NCBI GenBank assembly: GCA_031259605.1
Contig: JAIRLE010000088.1
Coordinates: 1 to 7,311, forward strand
Origin: Zoogloeaceae bacterium
GTDB lineage: Bacteria; Pseudomonadota; Gammaproteobacteria; Burkholderiales; Rhodocyclaceae
Direction of reading: 5' to 3'
DNA: 7,311 nt
Both the position numbers and the translations under genes were made by a program. Of the stretch, positions 1 through 5,680 are shown piece after piece. The number at the start of each line of letters is the position of its first letter. Positions within the stretch are counted from its first letter, which is position 1. The notes beneath the pieces were generated by a model. The model saw only the letters and a program-made list of their open reading frames with translations, had not been told where the DNA came from and did no database searches.

Positions 1-36
1 AAGAGCGGACGCCCCATGAATGATGGAGTTTTTCAT
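1..36 (-). CDS. Possible start of an unidentified gene running off the left edge
   Basis: Reading leftwards from the ATG at 36-34 there are 12 open codons (MKNSIIHGASAL) to the window edge. A GGAG lies about 10 bases upstream, inside the adjacent structured repeat. The arrangement mirrors the other repeat copy, whose end abuts the ATGAAA start of a DUF485 gene. Twelve codons are too few to identify anything. The ATGA may simply be the target motif of the repeat rather than a start codon. Confidence 0.2.
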   Translation of the reverse strand, partial: MKNSIIHGASAL

Positions 37-199
37 CGTAAAACCAACTCCGGTTTGAAACCCCGCCCGTAAGAAAGGCGCGAAGGTTGAGACCCCGGCC
101 GCGGTCGGGGTTTCGACCGTAGCCATTCTCGAGGGGAGAGAAACCCCTTCCCAATGGAGTTAGACCGACAGCCCTGAAGGGCTGTCGCTAATTTTTGCT
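37..199 (-). ncRNA. Structured repeat copy 1, HEARO / omega-RNA-like, standalone
   Basis: This 163-base sequence is a diverged copy of 3273-3437, with long identical blocks. Seen directly: a 9-bp hairpin with a four-base loop (166-174 with 179-187), a 9-bp stem with one G-U pair (89-97 with 106-114), a GGGG/CCCC hairpin (133-136 with 144-147), and a long-range match of AACTCC (46-51) with GGAGTT (156-161). A fourth hairpin, strong in copy 2, is reduced here to CGCC/GGCG (64-67 with 77-80). Read on the minus strand it begins AGCAAAAATTAGCG and ends GTTTTACG directly before ATGAAA. This resembles the HEARO RNA of IscB elements, reported from recall to sit just 5' of ATGA or GTGA. No IscB gene is in the window. 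It could instead be another IS200/IS605-derived end or an unrelated intergenic repeat. Confidence 0.5.
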
Positions 200-219
200 G
201 CCTGCCGTGGCCTATCCGC

Positions 220-228
220 AAAAATGTC
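220..228. repeat. Left direct repeat (probable target-site duplication)
   Basis: AAAAATGTC here is repeated exactly and in the same orientation at 470-478. The two copies lie immediately outside the inverted ends of the 229-469 element, as expected of a duplicated target site. Confidence 0.5.
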
Positions 229-469
229 CAGGGCAGCCGCATGAATGCCCGTTTTCCCCTCTCCCGCCTCGCGGGAGAAGGCGGTCGAAGGCCGGGAGGG
301 GGCGCCCCGCTGGAGTACCTTCAGACATCTGGATTTTTGCGGCTGCGCCGGAGGCGCGGCACTCTCTTTCACCCCATTGGGGACACACTCTCCTGCCAAA
401 CGGGAGAGAGAAAAACAGACAACGGCGCGAACCGAAGATACGATAGCGGCATTCATGCGATTGCCTTGT
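229..469. mobile_element. MITE-like non-autonomous element with inverted ends
   Basis: The two ends are inverted copies: 229-249 matches the reverse complement of 448-468 at 18 of 21 positions, including 12 perfect bases (238-249 with 448-459). A second inverted pair lies just inside (251-266 with 401-416, 14 of 16), offset by about 30 extra bases in the right arm. A 9-base direct repeat flanks the element. Its interior is hairpin-rich: TCTCCCGC-CTC-GCGGGAGA (260-278), an 8-bp stem at 342-360, CCCC-ATT-GGGG (373-383 region) and CTCTCC/GGAGAG (388-408). No transposase is encoded; open frames across it are only low-complexity GC-rich translations. It fits a short element mobilised in trans, or a REP/BIME-type hairpin cluster. 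The transposase family cannot be named from this. Confidence 0.55.
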
Positions 470-478
470 AAAAATGTC
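470..478. repeat. Right direct repeat (probable target-site duplication)
   Basis: This is an exact copy of AAAAATGTC at 220-228. One unpaired base (T469) lies between it and the end of the inverted repeat. Confidence 0.5.
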
Positions 479-503
479 TCTCCCAGAACGGGGAAGCATG
501 TTA

Positions 504-509
504 TATAAT
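504..509 (+). promoter_or_regulatory. Probable -10 box for the response regulator
   Basis: A perfect TATAAT lies 56 bases before the start codon at 566. No good -35 hexamer sits 16-18 bases upstream (480-487 reads CTCCCAGA). The box begins 26 bases after the right direct repeat of the MITE-like element, so that insertion may have replaced the original upstream region. A poorer alternative is TTGACT at 521-526, without a good -10. Confidence 0.45.
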
Positions 510-565
510 GTGCATTTTATTTGACTTTGCGTCCCTGTGCATATTCCATGGAGTAACACTGCGTC

Positions 566-1210
566 ATGAGCCTGTTTGACCAATTTCTCACGCTTTTCTC
601 CAAACCTAGCGATGTTCAGCCGCTCACGCTGGATGGCGCGGAAGACCTGCTCCAGCAGCCGGAACGCCGCGTTCGTCCCCGTGTCAATCCACGTGAAGGA
701 ACACGGGTGCTCATCATTGACGATTCCCAAACGGTTGTCACGGCGTTGAAGCGCATTCTGCGTTCTGCCGGATGCGAAGCCATTACGGCGCTGGATGCGG
801 AATCCGGTCTGAAGCTGGTGCTTTCCCGGCATCCTGAACTCATCTTTCTGGACATCGTGCTGCCCGGCATTAACGGGTTTGCCGCCCTGCGCGCCCTGCG
901 TCGCGATGAACGCACCAGGGGCATTCCCATCATCATGATGAGTGGCAACGAACAGGCGACGGAGCAATTCTTTGGCGCACGGGTGGGCGCGGACGATTTC
1001 ATGAAAAAGCCGTTCTCGCGCCTTGAGGTTTTCGCGCGCATCGAGCAACTGCTGGACGAAGACCTGATTCTCCGCCGCCGCCAGTCGCCGGAACAGCCTG
1101 TTGCCGCTCCTCCGCCCCGTCCCGCCGTCGTCGCGCATCCTTCCCCCTACGAACACCGCCAGGCGGCTGCGCTCCTGCATCAGGGATTTGGTGCGCCAGA
1201 ACGCCATTGA
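566..1210 (+). CDS. Orphan CheY-like response regulator, receiver domain only
   Basis: The 214-residue protein has a receiver domain at about residues 46-165. It shows the acidic pair D52-D53, the phosphoacceptor D96 (FLDI), the switch serine S126 (MMS) and the conserved lysine K148 followed by P149 (MKKPF). No DNA-binding or enzymatic output domain follows. The first 45 residues match no domain I recognise. The last 40 are rich in proline, alanine and arginine and are probably disordered. It should be phosphorylated by a histidine kinase, but none is in the window. The receiver resembles single-domain regulators of the PilG/PilH type, though there is no pilus or chemotaxis neighbour. The start is supported by GGAG at 550-553, with a rather long 12-base spacing. 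The downstream gene converges on it. Confidence 0.88.
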   Translation: MSLFDQFLTLFSKPSDVQPLTLDGAEDLLQQPERRVRPRVNPREGTRVLIIDDSQTVVTALKRILRSAGCEAITALDAESGLKLVLSRHPELIFLDIVLPGINGFAALRALRRDERTRGIPIIMMSGNEQATEQFFGARVGADDFMKKPFSRLEVFARIEQLLDEDLILRRRQSPEQPVAAPPPRPAVVAHPSPYEHRQAAALLHQGFGAPERH

Positions 1211-1215
1211 GCGGA

Positions 1216-1242
1216 AATTCCCCGGAAAGATGATGGGGAATT
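1216..1242. terminator. Inverted repeat between converging genes, possible bidirectional terminator
   Basis: AATTCCCC (1216-1223) and GGGGAATT (1235-1242) form a perfect 8-bp stem with an 11-base loop just after the response regulator stop codon. No clear run of T follows on either strand, so intrinsic termination is uncertain. A weaker CATCCT/AGGATG pair lies nearby (1303-1308 with 1322-1327). Confidence 0.3.
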
Positions 1243-1333
1243 GAGGATGAAAGACAAAAGATAGTGACTGGAGCCTGATCTCGCCGCCTGCCGCTTCCTT
1301 CCATCCTGAAGAGAAAGAAGAAGGATGAACCGA

Positions 1334-2965
1334 TCAAAGGCCGGTCTCGGCGCGGGATTGTTGGCGGGGCCAGTCGGCGCGTTCCTGTTGGGCGCGGGCG
1401 CTGCCGTCCGCCAGGGAAAACGCCCAGGCGGCGAACAGTGCGAGACCCATGGAAAAGAGTGTCGGCAGGGCATAGGGAAATGGCGCGACCGCCTGACCCA
1501 GGAGAATGACCCAAATTGGCGGCGAGAAGATCGTCAGCATCAGGGCGCTGATCAAGCCGCACACGCCGCCAATGAATGCGCCGCGGCGGGTGCAGCCCTT
1601 CCAGAACAGGGAGAGCAAGAGCATGGGCGTATGCGCGGAAGCGGCGATCGCCAGGGCGATCGCCACAAGGAAGACGACGCTCTGCCCGGCGCAGGCGATG
1701 CCCAAGAGCATGGCGAACACGAACAGCAGCGTGATGCCCAGATGCGCGCATTCGAGTTCGCGCGCCTCGCCTATTCGCCCGCCCCGCAATACGCTGGCGT
1801 AAAAGTCATGCGCGACCGCCGCCGCCGCCGCGTGTCCCAGGCTGACCGCCACGGCAAGCAGGGCGATCAGGACGACCGCCGCCGTTGCGCCCATGAGTGC
1901 GCCGCCGCCCACGGATTCGGCCAGGTACAGTAGCGCCAGGGCGTTGTTGTCGCGCAGGGTCAGGGCACCCACGACGCCCGTCGTATCCGGCAAATGCGCG
2001 ACGCCCAGGCCGACGATCAGCAGCAGGACGGAAAGAACGCCTGTCCATGCGCCTGCCCAAAGCCCGCCCTGACGCGCGACGCGGGCGCTCCGGGCGCTGG
2101 CGGCGGTAAAGCGCATCAACAGATGCGGTAGCCCCATCAGGCCGAAAGCCAGCGTTACTCCCAGTGACCAGCGATCCATCGGCGTCCGCATCGCCAGGAA
2201 ATCTGCGGACGCGGCGGCAAGAAACGGCCGCGCGGCACTTTTCCCGACCGCTGAAAAACCGAATGTCCATAAGACGAGTGCCGCCAGCAGGGCAAGCAAC
2301 AGCAAGAGGGCAATCGTCTTGATGATGGCGAGCCAGGTGAGCGCAAGCCGTCCGCAACGAAGCGCGATCGCCATCATCAGGCTGCCGATCATCATTACCG
2401 CCAGCCAGTATTCGAGGCCGAACAACGCGCCGAAAATCTGTCCGGCGCCGATGATTTGGGCGGTCAGGTACAGCACGGTCAGCAATAGCGTGCTGACCGC
2501 CGCCAACACGCGTAGCGGGCGGCTTTGCCGCCGCCAGACGAGCGCGTCGGCAAAGGTCAGCATCCCCAGGTGGTGCAGCCGCTCGGAGAGCGACATGGAC
2601 AGAAGCGGCCAGCCCGCCAGCAATCCGGCAATCCAGATGAACGCTGCTTCGTCCTTCTGTGCCAGCATGAGCGCGGGCAGACCCAACAGGACAGCGGAGG
2701 AAAGATGCGCGCCGGTCAGGGAAAGGCCGTGCCATCTGCCTTCGGGGTCACTGATTTCGCTATGGGCATACAAGAATGCCTGCGCCCGTTCCACCGCCCA
2801 GCGCGCGCCGATGAGCACAACGAACGTCACCACGAAAAACGCCGCGATAACCGCGAGACTGGCAGGATGGCGGGCGATTTCCTCCCCCGCCGCCTGCGCC
2901 CGTGCGGTCTCGCTGCCCATGACGAAGAGCGCCAGTCCGCCGCCCAGAGCCTTAATCCGGCGCAT
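1334..2965 (-). CDS. Divergent ActP-like sodium:solute (acetate-type) symporter
   Basis: This 543-residue, very hydrophobic protein aligns by eye along its length with the cation/acetate symporter ActP of the sodium:solute symporter family. ActP carries small carboxylates across the inner membrane. It has a signal-like N terminus (ARAQA near residue 25) and then about 13 membrane segments. Matches include LTFAD (136-140), YLTAQIIGAGQI (about 166-177), GLPHLLMRF (278-286), AHDFYA (385-390), RRGAFIGG (460-467) and FPYALPTLFS (496-505). Positions that bind sodium in this family look altered: 85-95 reads GAHLSSAVLLG, where ActP (from memory) has GDYMSAASFLG, and A382 and A385 replace serines. The substrate and the coupling ion are therefore open. 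The start has a good GAGAGG ribosome site and overlaps the end of the DUF485 gene by 14 bases, so the two are probably co-translated. Confidence 0.85.
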   Translation of the reverse strand: MRRIKALGGGLALFVMGSETARAQAAGEEIARHPASLAVIAAFFVVTFVVLIGARWAVERAQAFLYAHSEISDPEGRWHGLSLTGAHLSSAVLLGLPALMLAQKDEAAFIWIAGLLAGWPLLSMSLSERLHHLGMLTFADALVWRRQSRPLRVLAAVSTLLLTVLYLTAQIIGAGQIFGALFGLEYWLAVMMIGSLMMAIALRCGRLALTWLAIIKTIALLLLLALLAALVLWTFGFSAVGKSAARPFLAAASADFLAMRTPMDRWSLGVTLAFGLMGLPHLLMRFTAASARSARVARQGGLWAGAWTGVLSVLLLIVGLGVAHLPDTTGVVGALTLRDNNALALLYLAESVGGGALMGATAAVVLIALLAVAVSLGHAAAAAVAHDFYASVLRGGRIGEARELECAHLGITLLFVFAMLLGIACAGQSVVFLVAIALAIAASAHTPMLLLSLFWKGCTRRGAFIGGVCGLISALMLTIFSPPIWVILLGQAVAPFPYALPTLFSMGLALFAAWAFSLADGSARAQQERADWPRQQSRAETGL

Positions 2966-3272
2966 CGCGCACCTCTCGCGTCAGGGCGTCAAGCCGCATG
3001 TCCATTTCTTGCAGGGCGCGGGCGACGTCCATGACCAGCACGATGATGAAAAGCGCGAACCAGAAGGTCGCCAGCCACAGCCAGGTCATGGAAAGTCCCG
3101 CCCACACCGGTCGCGCCAGCCAATCCGCCGCACCGGTCACCAGCGACAGATAACCCGCGAACGCCAGCAAGACCATTCCGGCAAAGCGGCGCGCATATCC
3201 GCGCCGCGCAAACGCGAGCGCGGCATAACGCGGATGCGCCGTCAGGCGGGCATAAAAATCTTCGGGTTTCAT
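2952..3272 (-). CDS. DUF485 (YjcH-like) inner-membrane protein, partner of the symporter
   Basis: The 106-residue protein has the DUF485 pattern. An N-terminal FYARLTAHPRYAAL (residues 6-19) precedes two membrane helices (about 30-50 and 62-82) and a charged, probably helical tail (84-104). Genes of this family usually lie directly before actP-type symporters, as yjcH does in E. coli, and this one overlaps the symporter by 14 bases. Its molecular role is unknown; assistance to the transporter is assumed from linkage. The ATG at 3272 is the right start for the family. It directly abuts the structured repeat at 3273-3437, which therefore forms its entire proximal 5' leader. Only a weak AGAG, inside the repeat, is available as a ribosome site. 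Confidence 0.85.
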   Translation of the reverse strand: MKPEDFYARLTAHPRYAALAFARRGYARRFAGMVLLAFAGYLSLVTGAADWLARPVWAGLSMTWLWLATFWFALFIIVLVMDVARALQEMDMRLDALTREVRDAPD

Positions 3273-3437
3273 CGTAAAACTAACTCTGGTTTGAAACCCC
3301 GCCCTTCAGGGCGGTACGAAGGTTGAGACCCCATTCTTGCGACCGGGGTTTCGACCGTAGCCATTCTTTGGGGAGAGAACCCCCTTCCCAATGACGTTAG
3401 ACCGGCAGCCCTGAAGGGCTGCCGCTAATTTCTTGCT
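3273..3437 (-). ncRNA. Structured repeat copy 2, HEARO / omega-RNA-like, standalone
   Basis: This 165-base second copy of 37-199 lies in the same orientation. Stems seen: CGGCAGCCC with GGGCTGCCG around a TGAA loop (3403-3411 with 3416-3424), GAGACCCC with GGGGTTTC (3325-3332 with 3345-3352), GGGG/CCCC (3370-3373 with 3380-3384), CCGCCC-TTCA-GGGCGG (3299-3314) and a long-range CTAAC/GTTAG (3280-3284 with 3396-3400). In the 9-bp hairpin the pair G3405-C3422 corresponds to A168-T185 in copy 1, a compensatory change that supports a functional fold. On the minus strand it ends GTTTTACG directly before ATGAAA, which here is the DUF485 start codon. The HEARO assignment is from recall. The fold could also act as a leader controlling the transporter operon. 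Confidence 0.55.
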
Positions 3438-3538
3438 TTGGGTCAACGAATGTCAGGATTAGGATCGTATCTCTTTTATGGGCGGGATGTGGCGTTGCCA
3501 CTCGAAAACTCAGGGCAAGCGGCGGCGCGGTTTTCCGG

Positions 3539-5131
3539 CTACCGATGCCGGAATTCCAGTCCCGCGTGTTCGCGCAGCAGGTGGAACTCGATGTTCGGCC
3601 AGCGTTCGCGCGTCAAATCCAGATCGAAGCGGGAAGTCATCAGGTAGGCATGCGCGTCGGCGGCGTCCATGAACATTTTTGCGCCGTTGGCGTGGATGAA
3701 GCGGTTCAGCTCCACCGGATCGGGACAGCTAATCCAGCGCGCGCCGCTGTAGTTGGCGGCAAGGAGGCGTGTTTCCGCGCCATATTCGGTTTTCAGGCGA
3801 TGCGTGACGACTTCGAACTGCAACTGCCCCACCGCGCCCAGCAGCATCAGGTTGCCCATCAGGGGACGAAATACCTGGATCGCGCCTTCTTCCCCCAATT
3901 CCCGCAGTCCCTTGGCAAGTTGCTTGCTTTTCATGGGATCGGCCAGTTCCAGTGTGCAAAAAAGTTCCGGCGCGAAAAAGGGCAAGCCGGTAAATTGCAG
4001 CATTTCGCCTTCCGTGAGCGTGTCGCCCAGTTGCAGGCCGCCGTGCGTGGTGATGCCGATGATGTCGCCGGCAAATGCCGCATCCACTCGGTCGCGCCGC
4101 TGCGACAAGAAAGTGACGACATTGGCGGGACGCAGTTCCTTGCCCGTGCGCCGCACCTTGAGCCGCATCCCCGGCTCGAAACGCCCGGAACAGATGCGCA
4201 GGAAGGCGATGCGGTCACGGTGCGCCGGGTCCATGTTGGCCTGTATCTTGAAGACCACGCCGGAGAATTTTTCTTCCCCGGGCAGCACTTCCCGCGAAAG
4301 CGCATGGCGCGATCCTGGCGGCGGCGCGAGATCGATGATGGCGTCCAAAACTTCCCGCACGCCGAAGTTATTGATGGCGGAACCGAAAAATACCGGCGTT
4401 TGCCGTCCTGCGAGAAATTCCTCCGGCGCAAAGGCGGGCATGGCACCCGTAACCAGTTCCATTTCCTGCGCCGCCGTCGCGTATTCCGCGCCAAAACGGG
4501 CGGCAAGCAGCACGGCATCGCGGCCATCGAGGATTTCGTCCGCTTCCGGACGCCGTTCTTCGCCAGGGCGGAATACGCGCATGAAATGATCGCGCAGATT
4601 GTAGATGCCGTGAAAACGCTTGCCTTGTCCAATCGGCCAGGTCTGCGGCGAAGCGGGCATCGCCAGCGCTGCCTCGATTTCGTCGAGCAAATCCAGCGGT
4701 TCGCGCACTTCGCGGTCGAGTTTGTTGATGAAGGTGAGAATGGGCGTATGCCGCGCCCGGCATACCTCGATCAAGCGCCGCGTCTGCGCCTCCACGCCAT
4801 TGGCGGCGTCAATGACCATCAGCGCCGCGTCCACGGCGGTGAGCACACGATAGGTGTCTTCGGAAAAATCCTGATGGCCAGGAGTGTCGAGCAAGTTGAT
4901 GACGCAGCCCCGGTACTCCATCTGCATGACCGAGGAAGCCACGGAAATGCCGCGTTGCTTTTCGATTTCCATCCAGTCCGAGGTTGCGTGACGCGTAGCC
5001 TTTCTCGCCTTGACGCTGCCCGCAATCTGGATGGCGCCCGCGAACAGCAACAGCTTTTCGGTCAGCGTGGTCTTTCCCGCGTCCGGGTGGGAAATGATGG
5101 CAAAGGTACGACGACAGGCAAATTCGTTCAT
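3539..5131 (-). CDS. prfC: Peptide chain release factor 3 (RF3) GTPase
   Basis: This translation GTPase drives release of RF1/RF2 from the ribosome after stop-codon-directed peptide release. From the ATG at 5131 it is 530 residues long, matching the usual length of about 529. The G motifs are complete: SHPDAGKTT (14-22), RGISV (60-64), DTPGH (82-86), NKLD (136-139) and GSAINNFGV (250-258). RF3-typical stretches follow, including FKIQANMDP, FTGLPFFAPELF and QVFRPL. The open frame continues upstream to 5320, but that extension runs antisense into ssrA and is not RF3-like, so the start at 5131 is preferred. A promoter with TAAATT at 5165-5160 would give a leader of roughly 20 bases before that ATG. 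No strong ribosome site precedes it. The gene is divergent from ssrA. Confidence 0.95.
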   Translation of the reverse strand: MNEFACRRTFAIISHPDAGKTTLTEKLLLFAGAIQIAGSVKARKATRHATSDWMEIEKQRGISVASSVMQMEYRGCVINLLDTPGHQDFSEDTYRVLTAVDAALMVIDAANGVEAQTRRLIEVCRARHTPILTFINKLDREVREPLDLLDEIEAALAMPASPQTWPIGQGKRFHGIYNLRDHFMRVFRPGEERRPEADEILDGRDAVLLAARFGAEYATAAQEMELVTGAMPAFAPEEFLAGRQTPVFFGSAINNFGVREVLDAIIDLAPPPGSRHALSREVLPGEEKFSGVVFKIQANMDPAHRDRIAFLRICSGRFEPGMRLKVRRTGKELRPANVVTFLSQRRDRVDAAFAGDIIGITTHGGLQLGDTLTEGEMLQFTGLPFFAPELFCTLELADPMKSKQLAKGLRELGEEGAIQVFRPLMGNLMLLGAVGQLQFEVVTHRLKTEYGAETRLLAANYSGARWISCPDPVELNRFIHANGAKMFMDAADAHAYLMTSRFDLDLTRERWPNIEFHLLREHAGLEFRHR

Positions 5132-5159
5132 CAAGGTCGGCAAAAAAGGCAGGCGCGGC

Positions 5160-5188
5160 AATTTAACCTGTCTCCTTGTTTCTGTCAC
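5160..5188 (-). promoter_or_regulatory. Candidate prfC promoter
   Basis: On the minus strand GTGACA (5188-5183) and TAAATT (5165-5160) are separated by exactly 17 bases, a good fit to a housekeeping promoter. Transcription would begin near 5153, consistent with translation from 5131. Confidence 0.45.
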
Positions 5189-5206
5189 CTGTTCTTCGAT
5201 TTCTGT

Positions 5207-5212
5207 TATCAT
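5207..5212 (+). promoter_or_regulatory. Candidate -10 box of the tmRNA gene
   Basis: TATCAT lies 13 bases before the mature tmRNA 5' end at 5226, leaving room for a short trimmed leader. The -35 region is poor; the bases about 18 upstream overlap the -35 hexamer proposed for divergent prfC. Confidence 0.4.
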
Positions 5213-5315
5213 CCATACCCACAACGGGGGCGACCTGGCTTCGACGTGGGTTGCAAAGCAACGTTGTGCATGCCGAGGTTCAGTTACCTCGTAAATCCGC
5301 TGAAAACAAACAAAC

Positions 5316-5348
5316 GCCAACGACGAGCGTTTCGCTCTCGCCGCCTAA
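5316..5348 (+). other. tmRNA tag reading frame (ANDERFALAA)
   Basis: The resume codon GCC at 5316 begins ten codons, ANDERFALAA, then TAA (5346-5348). With the alanine carried by tmRNA itself the full tag is AANDERFALAA. The ALAA end is the usual signal for ClpXP-type proteases. The ANDERF form is typical of betaproteobacteria. Confidence 0.95.
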
Positions 5349-5556
5349 ACCGGCGAGCTTTGCACCGGTTTGCTGATGGGCCGGGCCGGGTAACCGGCAG
5401 CAAAGTCAGATACATGAGCTAGGGCCTGGTTTCGCTGCGCGACCAAGCATGAAAAAAAAGCAGATCGTCCGAAACGAGCCTGTCCGATTGGCGCGCCAGG
5501 ACCAAATCCAAATAACCGGACTAAGCATGTAGATCGTGTTGCAGAGGACTTGCGGA

Positions 5557-5585
5557 CGCGGGTTCGATTCCCGCCGCCTCCACCA
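5557..5585 (+). other. Probable attL of the island, at the tmRNA 3' end
   Basis: The T arm and acceptor end of ssrA are immediately followed by foreign-looking sequence and, 165 bases on, a P4-type integrase oriented away from ssrA. This is the standard arrangement for islands that insert at tRNA or tmRNA 3' ends and restore the gene through the shared core. The matching attR would lie beyond the right edge, so the exact core length is unknown. Confidence 0.6.
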
Positions 5586-5610
5586 AAATGTCATCCGAAG
5601 CAGTCCGATA

Positions 5611-5656
5611 AAGGCCGAAAACTCCAGTAAATACAGGGTTTCCGGCCTTTTCTTTG
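5611..5656 (+). terminator. Intrinsic terminator after ssrA
   Basis: AAGGCCG (5611-5617) pairs with CGGCCTT (5643-5649). The stem continues past one mismatch through AAAC/GTTT and is followed by a T-rich tract (5647-5656). It lies 26 bases beyond the tmRNA 3' end, on the island side of the presumed junction, so the island seems to provide the terminator for ssrA. Confidence 0.6.
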
Positions 5657-5680
5657 TCCTATGCAATCCGGCAAGATGTA

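Larger units (their letters stand above)
5226..5585 (+). ncRNA. ssrA: Transfer-messenger RNA (tmRNA)
   Basis: tmRNA rescues stalled ribosomes by trans-translation: it enters charged with alanine, then supplies a short reading frame that tags the nascent protein for proteolysis. The 5' end GGGGGCG (5226-5232) pairs over seven positions, one of them G-U, with CGCCTCC (5575-5581). The 3' ACCA (5582-5585) is encoded. The conserved start CGACCTGGCTTCGACG follows the 5' end, and a T arm with GCGGG-TTCGATT-CCCGC precedes the 3' acceptor strand. The 360-base length is normal for a one-piece tmRNA. The tag frame is at 5316-5348. An integrase gene follows directly, which marks the 3' end as an attachment site; the gene itself is intact. 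Confidence 0.97.

Noticed and set aside
212..1207. A 331-codon minus-strand open frame across the response regulator and MITE-like element
   Set aside because: It is antisense to a receiver domain with all catalytic residues. The translation is arginine-rich and featureless and crosses the inverted repeats.
1806..2735. A 309-codon minus-strand frame within the symporter gene
   Set aside because: It is an out-of-frame reading of the symporter, rich in Arg, Pro and Ala, with no membrane segments or known motif.
2319..3326. A 335-codon plus-strand frame opposite the symporter and DUF485 genes
   Set aside because: It is an antisense shadow that extends into the structured repeat. It has no family resemblance or ribosome site.
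3403..3437. Intrinsic terminator on the plus strand (9-bp hairpin followed by CTAATTTCTTG), also in copy 1 at 166-196
   Set aside because: It has terminator shape, but no plus-strand transcript would end there at copy 2, and the hairpin is part of a larger conserved fold. It reads better as the 5' hairpin of a minus-strand RNA, though a terminator role is not excluded.
37..3437. CRISPR array
   Set aside because: The repeated units are 163-165 bases and 3 kb apart, and there is no short, regularly spaced direct repeat anywhere in the window.
5132..5320. N-terminal extension of RF3 by 63 residues
   Set aside because: It would overlap ssrA on the other strand and cross the likely prfC promoter. 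The sequence does not resemble RF3, and the shorter form matches the normal length.
3545..5422. A 625-codon open frame on the plus strand opposite prfC
   Set aside because: It is longer than prfC itself but is its antisense shadow in GC-rich DNA. Its translation shows no recognisable family, runs into ssrA, and the minus strand encodes a complete RF3 with all GTPase motifs.
5540..5585. A separate tRNA gene ending in CCA
   Set aside because: The T arm and acceptor strand belong to the tmRNA; the pairing partner is 5226-5232 and there is no anticodon arm close by.
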